From Actinobacteria bacterium UBA3012 (GTDB lineage: Bacteria; Actinomycetota; Actinomycetes; Nanopelagicales; Nanopelagicaceae): DNA of 32,512 nucleotides. Position numbers and translations under genes: made by a program. The DNA is taken from assembly GCA_002346305.1 (NCBI GenBank), contig DDZI01000072.1, forward strand, positions 4,217 to 36,728, in the 5' to 3' direction. A model generated the notes under the pieces. That model saw only the letters and a program-made list of their open reading frames with translations. It had not been told where the DNA came from and searched no databases. Below, one piece after another: positions 15,293-24,010 of the stretch. Within the stretch, counting starts at the first letter, position 1. Each line of letters starts with the position of its first letter.

Positions 15293-16141
15293 ATGCGGAT
15301 AGATTCTCATCATCATTTATGGGATTTAGATATTGCTCCACGAGGATGGCTGGCTGGTGATGTGCTTGCGCCACTTAATCGCACATTTTCAATGGATGAT
15401 TTTTATGCTGAGCGAGCCTCAGCGAAGATAGATAAATCAATACTTGTGCAAACACTTTCTGATTACGAGGAAATGAAAGAATTTTTTAATGTAGCCGAAA
15501 ATCATGAGTCAATGGTTGGAGTTGTTGCGTGGATCGATACTAGTAGATCAGATTGCTTCGAAAAACTTGAAACTTATTTGGATTTGCCTGGATCAAACAA
15601 GTTAGTAGGCATTCGCGATGGAGCACAAGGACGAACTGACACAGAGTGGCTTGTAAGTGAACAAGTTGTAAAAAATATAACTCAGTTAGTGCAAGAGGGG
15701 CTAACTTTTGATTTACTGGTAGATCCACCGCATTTGGTGGCAAGTGCAAAATTAGTAAAACAATGCCCAGACACAACTTTCATTTTAGATCACATTGGAA
15801 AACCTAATATTGGCAAAGGTGATCCCGGAGAATTAAAAGAGTGGTCCAACCTTATTGAAGATTTAGCCGCTAATCAGAATGTCTCATGCAAAGTATCCGG
15901 AATGGTAACTGAGGCAAATTGGCAAGCGTGGAAAAATGATGATTTCAAAAGATACTTTGATGTTGTCCTAAATTCATTCGGTATCGATCGAATCATGTAC
16001 GGATCAGATTGGCCAGTTTGTAAATTGGCAGCATCGTATGAGCAGGTAGCTAACTTGGCAGAATATTTAGTAGCAGATTTGAGCGAAAGCGAAAAGGAAA
16101 AGTTCTGGAGCAAAAACGCGATTAATGCATACGGAATTTAG
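15293..16141 (+). CDS. Amidohydrolase-family sugar lactonase, probable L-fuconolactonase
   Basis: Predicted to hydrolyse L-fucono-lactone to L-fuconate. The 282-aa protein belongs to the COG3618 branch of the amidohydrolase superfamily. Metal and catalytic positions: H6-x-H8 in DSHHHLWD, H167 in FILDHIGKP, and D239 in YGSDWPVC. It is the first gene of a plus-strand operon, divergent from the operon holding fuconate dehydratase, with which it shares the promoter region. The second member of this family in the window (24455) is diverged, so each may take a different lactone. This one is the better candidate for fucose because of its closeness to the dehydratase operon. No start problem: ATG 15293 opens directly into the DSHHHLW motif. 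Confidence 0.85.
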   Translation: MRIDSHHHLWDLDIAPRGWLAGDVLAPLNRTFSMDDFYAERASAKIDKSILVQTLSDYEEMKEFFNVAENHESMVGVVAWIDTSRSDCFEKLETYLDLPGSNKLVGIRDGAQGRTDTEWLVSEQVVKNITQLVQEGLTFDLLVDPPHLVASAKLVKQCPDTTFILDHIGKPNIGKGDPGELKEWSNLIEDLAANQNVSCKVSGMVTEANWQAWKNDDFKRYFDVVLNSFGIDRIMYGSDWPVCKLAASYEQVANLAEYLVADLSESEKEKFWSKNAINAYGI

Positions 16142-16186
16142 GGAACCCTGAAATCTCTCTCATTTCAAATAAATGAAAGGTAAGTC

Positions 16187-18229
16187 ATGACAGCTAAGAA
16201 TTTTGGGAAGATCAGCAACTACGCAAACCCAATCTTGCGCGACCACACTTACCTGCGAACAATGCCTGAATGGGCAGTATTGCAAAGGCGCTTATTTGAG
16301 GTTATGGATCAAGGCTGGAGAGTTTTTGACGAAAAGTTTTGCAACCCAGATGGGTCGTTGATTTTCAATCAGAGCATGGACCATTCTCGTGATGGGGCAG
16401 ATGATTTTTACGAAGCGTTTTTTAACTGGCCAGCGCTTTATATGCTTGGCGGTAGCGAAGACATTTTAAGTGCTGCCAAGAAATCTTGGAAAGGCGTTAC
16501 AGAACAATTAACTAAGCTTGGTTTAGTTAAAGATCAATATGAACGTGGATATGACTGGTTCCACCAGGGTGAATCAATGATCTTTTTTTATGCGATCTGT
16601 GCTGCCGATCCCAAAGATCAAGAGTTTAAGAAATTAGCTAAACAATTCGCAGATCTATATGCCGGTAAAAACTCACCAAATTATGTTGCAGACAAAAACA
16701 TTATCCCTGCCCCACATAACGGCTCTGACGGATTGCGACCAGGACTGGGTCAGGAAAACCAAGATGGATATCCTGCAGGTGACATCAATTCGGTTATGAA
16801 GCCATATGGATTGCCATTGCACTACGTAGAAGGTATTAATGAGTGGGACGACTTGGCAGTTAAAGAAAAATCTATACTTATGGCTTCCGAAATGGAACGC
16901 GTCCTAGGCTATGGAGATGTCGCTGTAAATCTCGCTGTAACTTCTTTGATTGCTAACCAATGGCTTTATGACAATGAGCAAAGCTCCGCCGATTGGATAA
17001 ATAAGTACATTCAAGGATGGGTAGATCGAGCAGAAGCCAATGACGGAATTATTCCTGACAACGTTGCTCCTAACGGCGAAGTTGGTGGATTGCACGATGG
17101 TCGATGGTTTGGTGGACATTATGGATGGACGTGGCCGCATGGTTTTTACAGCGTCTCACATGCAACTTTGGTCGCAGGTTTAAACGCAATTTTAGTATCA
17201 GGAGACAAGAGCGTATTGCAGCTAACCAGAACAGTTCTCCAAAAAGTTAAATCTCTTGGTCGCGTCGGCACGATTATCGAAACTGAAAGCAGTTTGCAAG
17301 CCGGAACTGAAAGATTTGGCGTTCCAGTTGATAAGCCTGTGGTGCTTGTTCCTTATCGTTATGGAAAAGATGGTTGGTTTGATTATTCGCCAATGATTAT
17401 GAGTCTTCCAATGTGGCTTTGGTACTTATCTATGAGTGATGAGGACGCCAAATTTATGGAGGAATTAATAGAGGGTATCGCTCCATTTGGCAGTTACTTG
17501 TCACCAACTCGAAACAAAGAAGAAGCCGGTCATGAGGCACCTTGGTTCTCGTACCTGCACGGAAAAAATGAGAATTATCCAACTACTGCTTTAGCTATGG
17601 CTTTAGGTCAAGTGGCTCGCAGAATGCGATTAATGGAGACCGAAGTAATAAGTGGACCTGGTGGAGTCAACATTCATTTCTGGCAAGAGGTGCAACCGAT
17701 TGTTACTGAAATCTTGACTCAGTTAACTTTGGGTGCACCACAAGTTCTTTATAACGGCGGGTTACAGGTGGCACGACTTAGATATTTTGATGCAGATGCT
17801 GGTCGGATCGGCTTACCGAATGAAGTTGCGGCATTGGTAACCAAAATAACTAAGGATGAAACCTGGGTTGAATTGGTAAACACCAGCATCACCCAAACTC
17901 GTAGAGTGGTCCTTCTTGCTGGAGCATTTGGTGAGCATCAATTTGAGTCGGTTACTCAACTATCCGAAAGTACCGACCCAAAGCATAGCGATCGCTTTGT
18001 TGATGGATACGAGCAAGCTATTTGTACCGGCGATAAAGGAGCACCGCTCACTTATCCTGGCTCAAGACGAGCATATGGATCGCCAGAACTACACGAAGAA
18101 AGTGTCACCACTGAGGTGACCAAGAATTCTTTTGCTGTAGAATTACCTGCTAACTCTTCAGCGAAATTGAGAATTAAAATGACGTTAAATGCTAATAAAC
18201 CAAAGTTTATTGGGCTTGCTGATCTTTAA
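16187..18229 (+). CDS. Uncharacterised 680-aa protein, probable intracellular (alpha/alpha)-toroid carbohydrate enzyme
   Basis: I do not recognise a characterised family. The protein has no signal peptide or membrane segment. Residues ~1-500 are rich in Trp/Tyr/Asp and in repeated helix-loop motifs ending in aromatic pairs (FYEAFFNWPALYMLGG, YDWFHQGESMIFFY, GGHYGWTWPHGFY). This is typical of six-hairpin glycosidase-like folds. The last ~150 residues look beta-rich, as in the C-terminal domains of such enzymes. Acidic residues in DWFHQGE, HDGRWFGG and ETESS segments could be catalytic. AGGT lies upstream of ATG 16187. It follows a lactonase and overlaps (TAATG) a double mutarotase-like gene, so it may act on a sugar, glycoside or uronide inside the cell. 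Reaction unknown. Confidence 0.7.
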   Translation: MTAKNFGKISNYANPILRDHTYLRTMPEWAVLQRRLFEVMDQGWRVFDEKFCNPDGSLIFNQSMDHSRDGADDFYEAFFNWPALYMLGGSEDILSAAKKSWKGVTEQLTKLGLVKDQYERGYDWFHQGESMIFFYAICAADPKDQEFKKLAKQFADLYAGKNSPNYVADKNIIPAPHNGSDGLRPGLGQENQDGYPAGDINSVMKPYGLPLHYVEGINEWDDLAVKEKSILMASEMERVLGYGDVAVNLAVTSLIANQWLYDNEQSSADWINKYIQGWVDRAEANDGIIPDNVAPNGEVGGLHDGRWFGGHYGWTWPHGFYSVSHATLVAGLNAILVSGDKSVLQLTRTVLQKVKSLGRVGTIIETESSLQAGTERFGVPVDKPVVLVPYRYGKDGWFDYSPMIMSLPMWLWYLSMSDEDAKFMEELIEGIAPFGSYLSPTRNKEEAGHEAPWFSYLHGKNENYPTTALAMALGQVARRMRLMETEVISGPGGVNIHFWQEVQPIVTEILTQLTLGAPQVLYNGGLQVARLRYFDADAGRIGLPNEVAALVTKITKDETWVELVNTSITQTRRVVLLAGAFGEHQFESVTQLSESTDPKHSDRFVDGYEQAICTGDKGAPLTYPGSRRAYGSPELHEESVTTEVTKNSFAVELPANSSAKLRIKMTLNANKPKFIGLADL

Positions 18230-18900
18230 TGGCAAATATTGTTCGGCATCAATTTAAGGCAAAAATCAAGGAAGGTTCTGTAGAGCGTTTTGCGGAATCA
18301 TTGCAGGATAAAAAAGCCGAGATTCATAATCAACTTGCTGTCATGGGAGTTCACTTTTTTAAAGTTTTTCAATTCAGCGATTTGCTTTTTATTTATCTTG
18401 AATCTGAGACCACTCTTGCAAAATTTGATTTACCTTCTAGTTTTGGTGGAATGCTCATGGATTGGCCGGGGGAGAGTGGCAACAGAAAATTTGTTTTGAT
18501 GCTGGACATCTTTCACGATGCGATTCCACGCTCTGAATCTGTCTGGCGGGATTCCGGATCACCTCGCGAAAGCCTTGGCTCGATAGTTTATCTACGTCCA
18601 GAAAAGTATTGCAGTTATGCTTTTTACCATTTTCAACTTCAAGAAGAAGGAATACGCAAATTCAATAAGCACTATGTAATTGGTGCCCATGAAAATTGCC
18701 TATTTTCATACCAAGAATTACCTGCAGTTATAGACAGTACAAATCATGACCGAGTCTTGGATACAAATGTAAGTCCGGGAAATTGGACTCAATTAATGGG
18801 CGAGCATTTTCGACCATGGCCAGAAGGTCTAGATATTGAAAAACCTTGGAAGAGCATGGAAGAGATATTTTCATTTTCTAGTAACTCTGGGGCCCTTTAA
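18229..18900 (+). CDS. Double dimeric-alpha/beta-barrel protein, mutarotase-like
   Basis: A 223-aa protein that appears to hold two L-rhamnose-mutarotase-like (DUF718) ferredoxin-type units. The first (about 1-95) carries AEIHNQLAVMGVHFFKVFQFSDLLFIYLES, matching the helix-strand-strand order of RhaM. The second (about 115-215) starts at SIVYLRPEKYCSYAFYHFQLQ. The RhaM catalytic residues (Tyr/His of the YxxxH helix) are not obvious in either half. A fused pseudo-dimer that has lost or changed activity is therefore possible. The start overlaps the stop of the 680-aa gene (TAATG), so the two are probably made together. Other dimeric alpha/beta-barrel families cannot be excluded by eye. Confidence 0.6.
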   Translation: MANIVRHQFKAKIKEGSVERFAESLQDKKAEIHNQLAVMGVHFFKVFQFSDLLFIYLESETTLAKFDLPSSFGGMLMDWPGESGNRKFVLMLDIFHDAIPRSESVWRDSGSPRESLGSIVYLRPEKYCSYAFYHFQLQEEGIRKFNKHYVIGAHENCLFSYQELPAVIDSTNHDRVLDTNVSPGNWTQLMGEHFRPWPEGLDIEKPWKSMEEIFSFSSNSGAL

Positions 18901-18904
18901 TTTG

Positions 18905-19075
18905 ATGATGCTAAATTCCCCCGAATTATTTCCGCTTCTTGTCGGCCTGGGGCTGGGCCTAAGTACCGGAAATGCGCTTGTCGGAGTTCTTTTGATAGTC
19001 CCAGCCATCTTCGTTTTCATCGGCTCTCAGCGCTCGTTGGCACGGGGCATATTTGGTGGCTTGGTCAAGGGTTGA
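18905..19075 (+). CDS. Small hydrophobic membrane protein, 56 aa
   Basis: Short frame MMLNSPELFPLL.. with one or two membrane segments (about residues 8-25 and 27-42) and a positively charged Arg/Lys-containing C-terminus. The frame stays open upstream to 18836, but that part overlaps the preceding gene; ATG 18905 or 18908 is the natural start. No convincing ribosome binding site precedes it. The stretch is visibly GC-richer than its neighbours. It lies 55 bases before ppdK. Function unknown; it may be a real small membrane protein or a chance frame. Confidence 0.5.
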   Translation: MMLNSPELFPLLVGLGLGLSTGNALVGVLLIVPAIFVFIGSQRSLARGIFGGLVKG

Positions 19076-19080
19076 TTCAG

Positions 19081-19098
19081 TAGAGTTCTGGCACTCTA
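19081..19098. promoter_or_regulatory. Inverted repeat upstream of ppdK
   Basis: TAGAGT (19081-19086) and ACTCTA (19093-19098) form a 6-base inverted repeat with a 6-base loop, 32 bases before the ppdK start. No U-tract follows, so an operator or weak hairpin is more likely than a terminator. Low confidence. Confidence 0.3.
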
Positions 19099-19130
19099 GA
19101 CCTGAGAATCTGGCTGAATAAGGGAGCGGA

Positions 19131-21833
19131 ATGAGCGCGCAGTTAATCCATCCATTTACTTTTGGGGATCGTACTCAATCTGATTTGCTGGGTGGAAAAG
19201 GCGCAAACCTTGCTGAAATGGTTCGGATGGGTTTGCCAGTGCCTCCGGGTTTCACGATTACAACCCAAGCATGTCGCGAATATTTAGCTTCAGGAAAAAT
19301 GCCTGCGGGACTAATCTCAGAAATCAATGATTCATTAAATGAGTTAGAAAAAAGTTTAGATAAAAAATTTGGCGATCCCACTAAACCATTACTCGTCTCT
19401 GTTCGTTCTGGGGCGAAATTTTCAATGCCTGGAATGATGGAAACTGTTCTTAATGTTGGAATGACCCCAGAAGTTGCCGAGGGTTTAGCAAAGATATCCG
19501 GAAATGAAAAATTCGCATGGGACTCTTATCGCCGCTTTATAGATATGTATGGGCGCATAGTTTGTGATGTTCCACCTGCAGAGTTTCATCAAATAGAAAA
19601 TCGAATTCTTGAGTCTCATTCTGTCAAAAATATTCAAGAATTAGATGTTGCTGGGCTACAAGCGTTGGCTGCCGCCTTTATTAAAGAAATTGAGATTGTT
19701 ACAGGCAAGCCATTTCCAACTGATCCACGTGAGCATTTGATTAGTTCAGTAGAGGCTGTCTTTCATTCATGGAACTCTGAGCGTGCTCAACTTTACCGTC
19801 GTCGCGAGCGTATCTCTTCAGATCTTGGGACTGCAGTAAATATTCAATCAATGGTTTTTGGAAACTTAAGTGATGACTCTGGAACGGGCGTTGCTTTTAC
19901 TCGCGATCCTGCATCTGGTGAAGTCGGAAGTTACGGTGATTACTTAGACCGTGCGCAAGGTGAGGATGTTGTTGCTGGAATCCGTAACACCATGTCGCTC
20001 GAGGATATGGCGAAAAAAGAACCAGTCGTTCACGCCGAACTTGAAAAAGTTATGGGTTTACTTGAAGACCATTATCGAGACCTGTGTGATATTGAATTTA
20101 CAGTTGAGCGTGGAAAGTTATGGATTCTACAAACTCGCGTTGGTAAGCGAACTGCTGAAGCCGCATTCCGTATTGCGACTCAATTAGTTGATGAAGGCAA
20201 GATCACCATGGATGAGGCGCTATCTCGCACATCTGGTGATCAATTAGTCCAATTGATGTTTCCGCAGTTTGATTTGAGTGGTTCTATCAAGGAGATTGCG
20301 CGTGGAATTCCAGCCTCTCCGGGTGCTGCAGTGGGAGAAGTTGTTTTTGATTCTCGCCGAGCGTTTGATTTGGCTAGAAGCGGCAAAAAAGTGATTTTAG
20401 TAAGACGAGAAACCAGCCCTGATGATTTAGTAGGAATGGTGGCAGCAGAAGGAATTTTGACCAGCCGCGGAGGTAAAACTTCACACGCAGCTGTAGTCGC
20501 ACGCGGAATGGGTAAGACTGCCGTTTGCGGTACTGAAAGCATTTCAGTCGATGAACGTGCATCCCTTTTTACTGTTGGAAGCCTCACCGTTTATGAAGGT
20601 GAAACAATTTCAATTGATGGCACTACAGGAGCGGTTTACACTGGAGTCATTCCAGTTATTGCATCACCAGTAACGGCTTACTTAGAAGGTCGTTTGTCTG
20701 CAGGAGCCGACGAAGCATCACCAGTTGTTAAAGCAGTTGATCGGATTTTGAAACATGCTGATCAAATCCGAGCCTTACGAGTTAGGGCAAATGCCGATAC
20801 TCCAGAAGACGCAGTACGCGCGCGAATTCTTGGTGCAGAAGGTGTTGGCTTATGTCGCACGGAGCATATGTTCTTAGGCCCTCGTCGCATTTTTGTTGAG
20901 CGATTAGTTTTAGCAGAAAATGAAGATGTGCAACGTGGTGTAATCGCTGAGATGGAACCGCTTCAACGCGCTGATTTTGTCGGCATCATGATGGCGATGT
21001 CTGGATTACCAGTAACTATTCGCTTATTAGATCCACCGCTTCACGAGTTCTTGCCAGATTTAGCTTCTCTTACCGGAGAGATGGCACGTGCTGAAGCACT
21101 CGGCACTGAAGTTTCTACTAGAGATCAAGCAATTTTTGCTGCGGTAAGACGTTTGCATGAATCGAATCCAATGTTAGGTCTACGTGGTGTTCGTCTCGGA
21201 ATTTTAATTCCAGAGTTGTTTAAAATGCAGGTTCGTGCACTTGTCCACGCTTGTCTTGAAGTTAAACAACTTGGTCATAATCCAAAACCAGAGATAATGA
21301 TTCCATTGGTAGCCACCCAACGTGAACTTCTGTATTTGCGCGAAACACTAGAGGTTGAAATCGCCGAAACTCTTAAAGGCACTGGCCAGCAGATAGATAT
21401 TCCAATTGGAACCATGATTGAAACACCTAGAGCTGCTATTACGGCAACTCGATTGGGAGATTACGCGGATTTCTTCTCATTCGGAACTAACGATCTAACT
21501 CAATTAACTTGGGCGTTTAGTCGTGATGATGTGGAATCTACCTTCTTGCCAAGGTATCTAGATCTTGAATTATTGCCATTTAATCCATTTGAATCTCTTG
21601 ATCAAGATGGAGTTGGCCTTCTGGTCAAGATTGCAACAGAACAAGCGCGAGCATTACGACCTGATTTCAAATTAGGTGTGTGTGGTGAGCATGGTGGCGA
21701 TCCAAGAAGTATTCACTTCTTCCACGGTTTAGGTTTAGATTATGTATCTTGCTCACCATTCCGAGTTCCGGTTGCAAGATTGGAATCGGGTCGTGCACAA
21801 GTAATTAGTTCTTCAACTTCAAGCACCGCTTGA
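19131..21833 (+). CDS. ppdK: Pyruvate, phosphate dikinase
   Basis: Interconverts pyruvate, ATP and phosphate with PEP, AMP and diphosphate. At 900 aa it has the full domain order: N-terminal ATP-grasp domain (GGKGANLAEMVRMGLPVPPGF at 22-42, SVRSGAKFSMPGMM at 89-102), swivelling phosphohistidine domain with H452 in GGKTSHAAVVAR, and the C-terminal PEP-binding TIM barrel with catalytic C851 in VCGEHGGDP. The start ATG 19131 follows GGGAGCGG. The AKR gene begins 32 bases downstream, so it may share a transcript with sugar genes. Here it could convert the pyruvate released by the sugar-acid pathways to PEP for biosynthesis. All catalytic motifs are intact. Confidence 0.96.
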   Translation: MSAQLIHPFTFGDRTQSDLLGGKGANLAEMVRMGLPVPPGFTITTQACREYLASGKMPAGLISEINDSLNELEKSLDKKFGDPTKPLLVSVRSGAKFSMPGMMETVLNVGMTPEVAEGLAKISGNEKFAWDSYRRFIDMYGRIVCDVPPAEFHQIENRILESHSVKNIQELDVAGLQALAAAFIKEIEIVTGKPFPTDPREHLISSVEAVFHSWNSERAQLYRRRERISSDLGTAVNIQSMVFGNLSDDSGTGVAFTRDPASGEVGSYGDYLDRAQGEDVVAGIRNTMSLEDMAKKEPVVHAELEKVMGLLEDHYRDLCDIEFTVERGKLWILQTRVGKRTAEAAFRIATQLVDEGKITMDEALSRTSGDQLVQLMFPQFDLSGSIKEIARGIPASPGAAVGEVVFDSRRAFDLARSGKKVILVRRETSPDDLVGMVAAEGILTSRGGKTSHAAVVARGMGKTAVCGTESISVDERASLFTVGSLTVYEGETISIDGTTGAVYTGVIPVIASPVTAYLEGRLSAGADEASPVVKAVDRILKHADQIRALRVRANADTPEDAVRARILGAEGVGLCRTEHMFLGPRRIFVERLVLAENEDVQRGVIAEMEPLQRADFVGIMMAMSGLPVTIRLLDPPLHEFLPDLASLTGEMARAEALGTEVSTRDQAIFAAVRRLHESNPMLGLRGVRLGILIPELFKMQVRALVHACLEVKQLGHNPKPEIMIPLVATQRELLYLRETLEVEIAETLKGTGQQIDIPIGTMIETPRAAITATRLGDYADFFSFGTNDLTQLTWAFSRDDVESTFLPRYLDLELLPFNPFESLDQDGVGLLVKIATEQARALRPDFKLGVCGEHGGDPRSIHFFHGLGLDYVSCSPFRVPVARLESGRAQVISSSTSSTA

Positions 21834-21865
21834 TTTAATCAGAAGTTAAGAAAGAGGTAGATCTG

Positions 21866-22849
21866 ATGCCACGCCATAGTGAGTTAGTAAAGATTGAAAG
21901 AACTGGTCTTGAAGTAACTAAACTTTCATTAGGTACAGCCCCACTTGGTGGATTATTTACCTCAGTTCCAGAAGCCGATTCTGACGGTGTGATTGCCGCG
22001 GCATTTGCTGCAGATATTAATTTTTTTGATACCGCACCGCTTTACGGTTCGGGACGCTCAGAGGTTCGCTTAGGCCGTGGTTTGAATGCAGCAAAGCGTC
22101 CCTATGTTCTATCCACCAAAGTCGGACGCGTTTTAAATCCAGTTTCTGGTGTTTCAAATGCTGGTGGCTTAGCAGGCTTTGCTGATGCGGATACTTCTGT
22201 AGAGCCAGTATTTGATTACTCAAGAGCTGGAGTTCGTAGATCATTTGAGGAGAGCTTAAAGCGATTAAATGTAGACAGAATTGATGTTGCATTAATTCAT
22301 GATGCAGATGATCGAATTGAAGAAGCAATCAAGTACGCATACCCCGCACTAGAAGAAATGCGCGCAGAGGGCATGGTCAGTACCATCGGAGTCGGAATGA
22401 ATTACTGTCCACCAACGATTAAAGCTGTTGTTGAAACTGACATTGACATAGTTTTAATAGCTGGACGTTACTCGTTGCTTGATCAGTCATCACAGGACCA
22501 ACTATTCAAAGAGACAATGAAACGAAAAGTTTCAGTAATGATTGGTGGAGTTTACAACTCGGGAATTTTGGCTAATCCAGTGGCTGGTGCCACTTATTTC
22601 TATGCACCTGCTTCAGATGAGGTTATTGCCAAAGCCCAAAAGATCAGAGATTTACTGGCAACTTTTAATGTCTCTCTAACTGCCGCAGCTATCCAATTTC
22701 CACTACGCCACCCAGCGGTCACGACCGTTCTTACTGGTTCGCGCAGTTCAAAAGAGCTACTTGCAAATATCGCTGATTTTGATTCAGAAGTACCAGCCGA
22801 GGCTTGGGAAGCACTAGAGAAGGCCGGATTAATCCCACCTATTGACTGA
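21866..22849 (+). CDS. Aldo/keto reductase, probable L-fucose (D-threo-aldose) 1-dehydrogenase
   Basis: Predicted to oxidise L-fucose, or another D-threo-aldose, at C1 to the lactone using NAD(P). The 327-aa protein has the AKR tetrad D55, Y60 (FFDTAPLYG), K85 (LSTKVGR) and H145 (ALIHDADD). The blocks TKVGRVLNP, FDYSRAGVRRSFEESLKRL and YPALEEMRAEG are typical of the L-fucose/D-threo-aldose dehydrogenase branch. GAGGT precedes ATG 21866. This supplies the first oxidation of the fucose pathway, ahead of the lactonase and fuconate dehydratase in this window. Pyridoxal or galactose dehydrogenase relatives are close, so sugar preference is not proven. Confidence 0.85.
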   Translation: MPRHSELVKIERTGLEVTKLSLGTAPLGGLFTSVPEADSDGVIAAAFAADINFFDTAPLYGSGRSEVRLGRGLNAAKRPYVLSTKVGRVLNPVSGVSNAGGLAGFADADTSVEPVFDYSRAGVRRSFEESLKRLNVDRIDVALIHDADDRIEEAIKYAYPALEEMRAEGMVSTIGVGMNYCPPTIKAVVETDIDIVLIAGRYSLLDQSSQDQLFKETMKRKVSVMIGGVYNSGILANPVAGATYFYAPASDEVIAKAQKIRDLLATFNVSLTAAAIQFPLRHPAVTTVLTGSRSSKELLANIADFDSEVPAEAWEALEKAGLIPPID

Positions 22850-22876
22850 AAAATCGTTTTCCCATAATCTCTGGCC

Positions 22877-24010
22877 ATGTCTAGCGAGGTCAGATTAACG
22901 GGGATGACTTGGGAGCATGTTCGCGGACATGGCTGTTTAGTTGCTTCAGGTCCTTTTTTGCAGAGTCACCTTGGCATAACCGTAGATTGGACCGCGCGAT
23001 CCTTACTGGCTTTTGGTGATCAGAAAATTGAGGAGTTCTACCAAGATTTCGATTTAATGGTGATTGATTATCCACATATTCCAGATGCGGTTGCTGCAGG
23101 AACAGTTTTACCTTTTGAAGATTTTGTATCAGCAGCAGATTTAGATCAACTTGCTCAAGAAAGCGTCGGCGGATCTCATCACTCTTATTTATTTAGAAAT
23201 AAACATTGGGCTTTGGCATTAGATGCCGCATCACAAGTAAGTGCTTACCGTCCTGATCGAGCAGATAGCGCTCCTCTAACTTGGGATGATGCGAAAGAGA
23301 TTGGCAAAGCGGGTAAATTGCTGTGGCCCTACAAGCCGGTCGATGCTTTTAGTACCTTTGCAACTTTATGCGCGCAATTAGGTGCACCTCTTGCTGGCAG
23401 TAAAAATTTCATTGATAACCAGATCGCAGCGCAAGCGTTAGATCTAATGATTGAATTTACACACCTCGTTCCAGATTTTTGTGCGACCTTTAATCCGATT
23501 GACACCGCAGAAGCGCTCGCCGATGATGGACCTTTTAGTCATGCAATCGCACTTTATGGTTATACAAATTACGGAAGAGTCGGATTCCGCAAAAATTTAC
23601 TTTCTTACGATGATATTCCATCATTTGACGGACAGTCTAGTGGCGCCTGTTTAGGTGGCACTGGAATCGCTGTTTCGAGTGCAACAAAAAATCCTGAAGC
23701 AGCATTCAAAGCAGCGCTGACTTTAGCCAAAGGAGATGTGCAGTCCACTGTTTACACGAAAGCTGGTGGACAGCCAGGAAATTTAAGGGCTTGGAAGAGC
23801 CGTGAATGTAATGAGATAACAAATTACTTCTTTAGAAACACATTAAGAACTCTTGAGCGAGCATGGATAAGACCACATGTGATTGGTTGGCCTGATATTC
23901 AAATGGAAATTTCGAAGATTGTTCACCCTTCTTTAGTAGCAAAGAAATTAACCGGAAAGGAAGTTGGTTTAATTGCTGAACTTTATGACCGACATGCGGT
24001 GATCGAATGA
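22877..24010 (+). CDS. Solute-binding-protein-fold protein without signal peptide
   Basis: A 377-aa protein that reads like an ABC-transporter family 1 sugar-binding protein: GITVDWTARSLLAFGDQKIE, DLMVIDYPHIPDAVAAG, LPFEDF, AAGVAL-like WALALDAASQ and GGTGIAVSSATKNPEAAFKA. It begins MSSEVRLTGMTWEH with no hydrophobic signal, no lipobox and no adjacent permease or ATPase genes. An alternative ATG at 22904 would only shorten the N-terminus. It is therefore predicted to stay in the cytoplasm. The stop overlaps the start of a MaoC hydratase gene (ATGA), and CoA-transferase and a second MaoC lie downstream. It may be an enzyme or a ligand-binding subunit recruited from the binding-protein fold; function unknown. 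Confidence 0.7.
   Translation: MSSEVRLTGMTWEHVRGHGCLVASGPFLQSHLGITVDWTARSLLAFGDQKIEEFYQDFDLMVIDYPHIPDAVAAGTVLPFEDFVSAADLDQLAQESVGGSHHSYLFRNKHWALALDAASQVSAYRPDRADSAPLTWDDAKEIGKAGKLLWPYKPVDAFSTFATLCAQLGAPLAGSKNFIDNQIAAQALDLMIEFTHLVPDFCATFNPIDTAEALADDGPFSHAIALYGYTNYGRVGFRKNLLSYDDIPSFDGQSSGACLGGTGIAVSSATKNPEAAFKAALTLAKGDVQSTVYTKAGGQPGNLRAWKSRECNEITNYFFRNTLRTLERAWIRPHVIGWPDIQMEISKIVHPSLVAKKLTGKEVGLIAELYDRHAVIE

Noticed and set aside
19081..19098. Intrinsic terminator before ppdK
   Set aside because: The stem is only six base pairs and no T-run follows; kept only as a weak regulatory inverted repeat.
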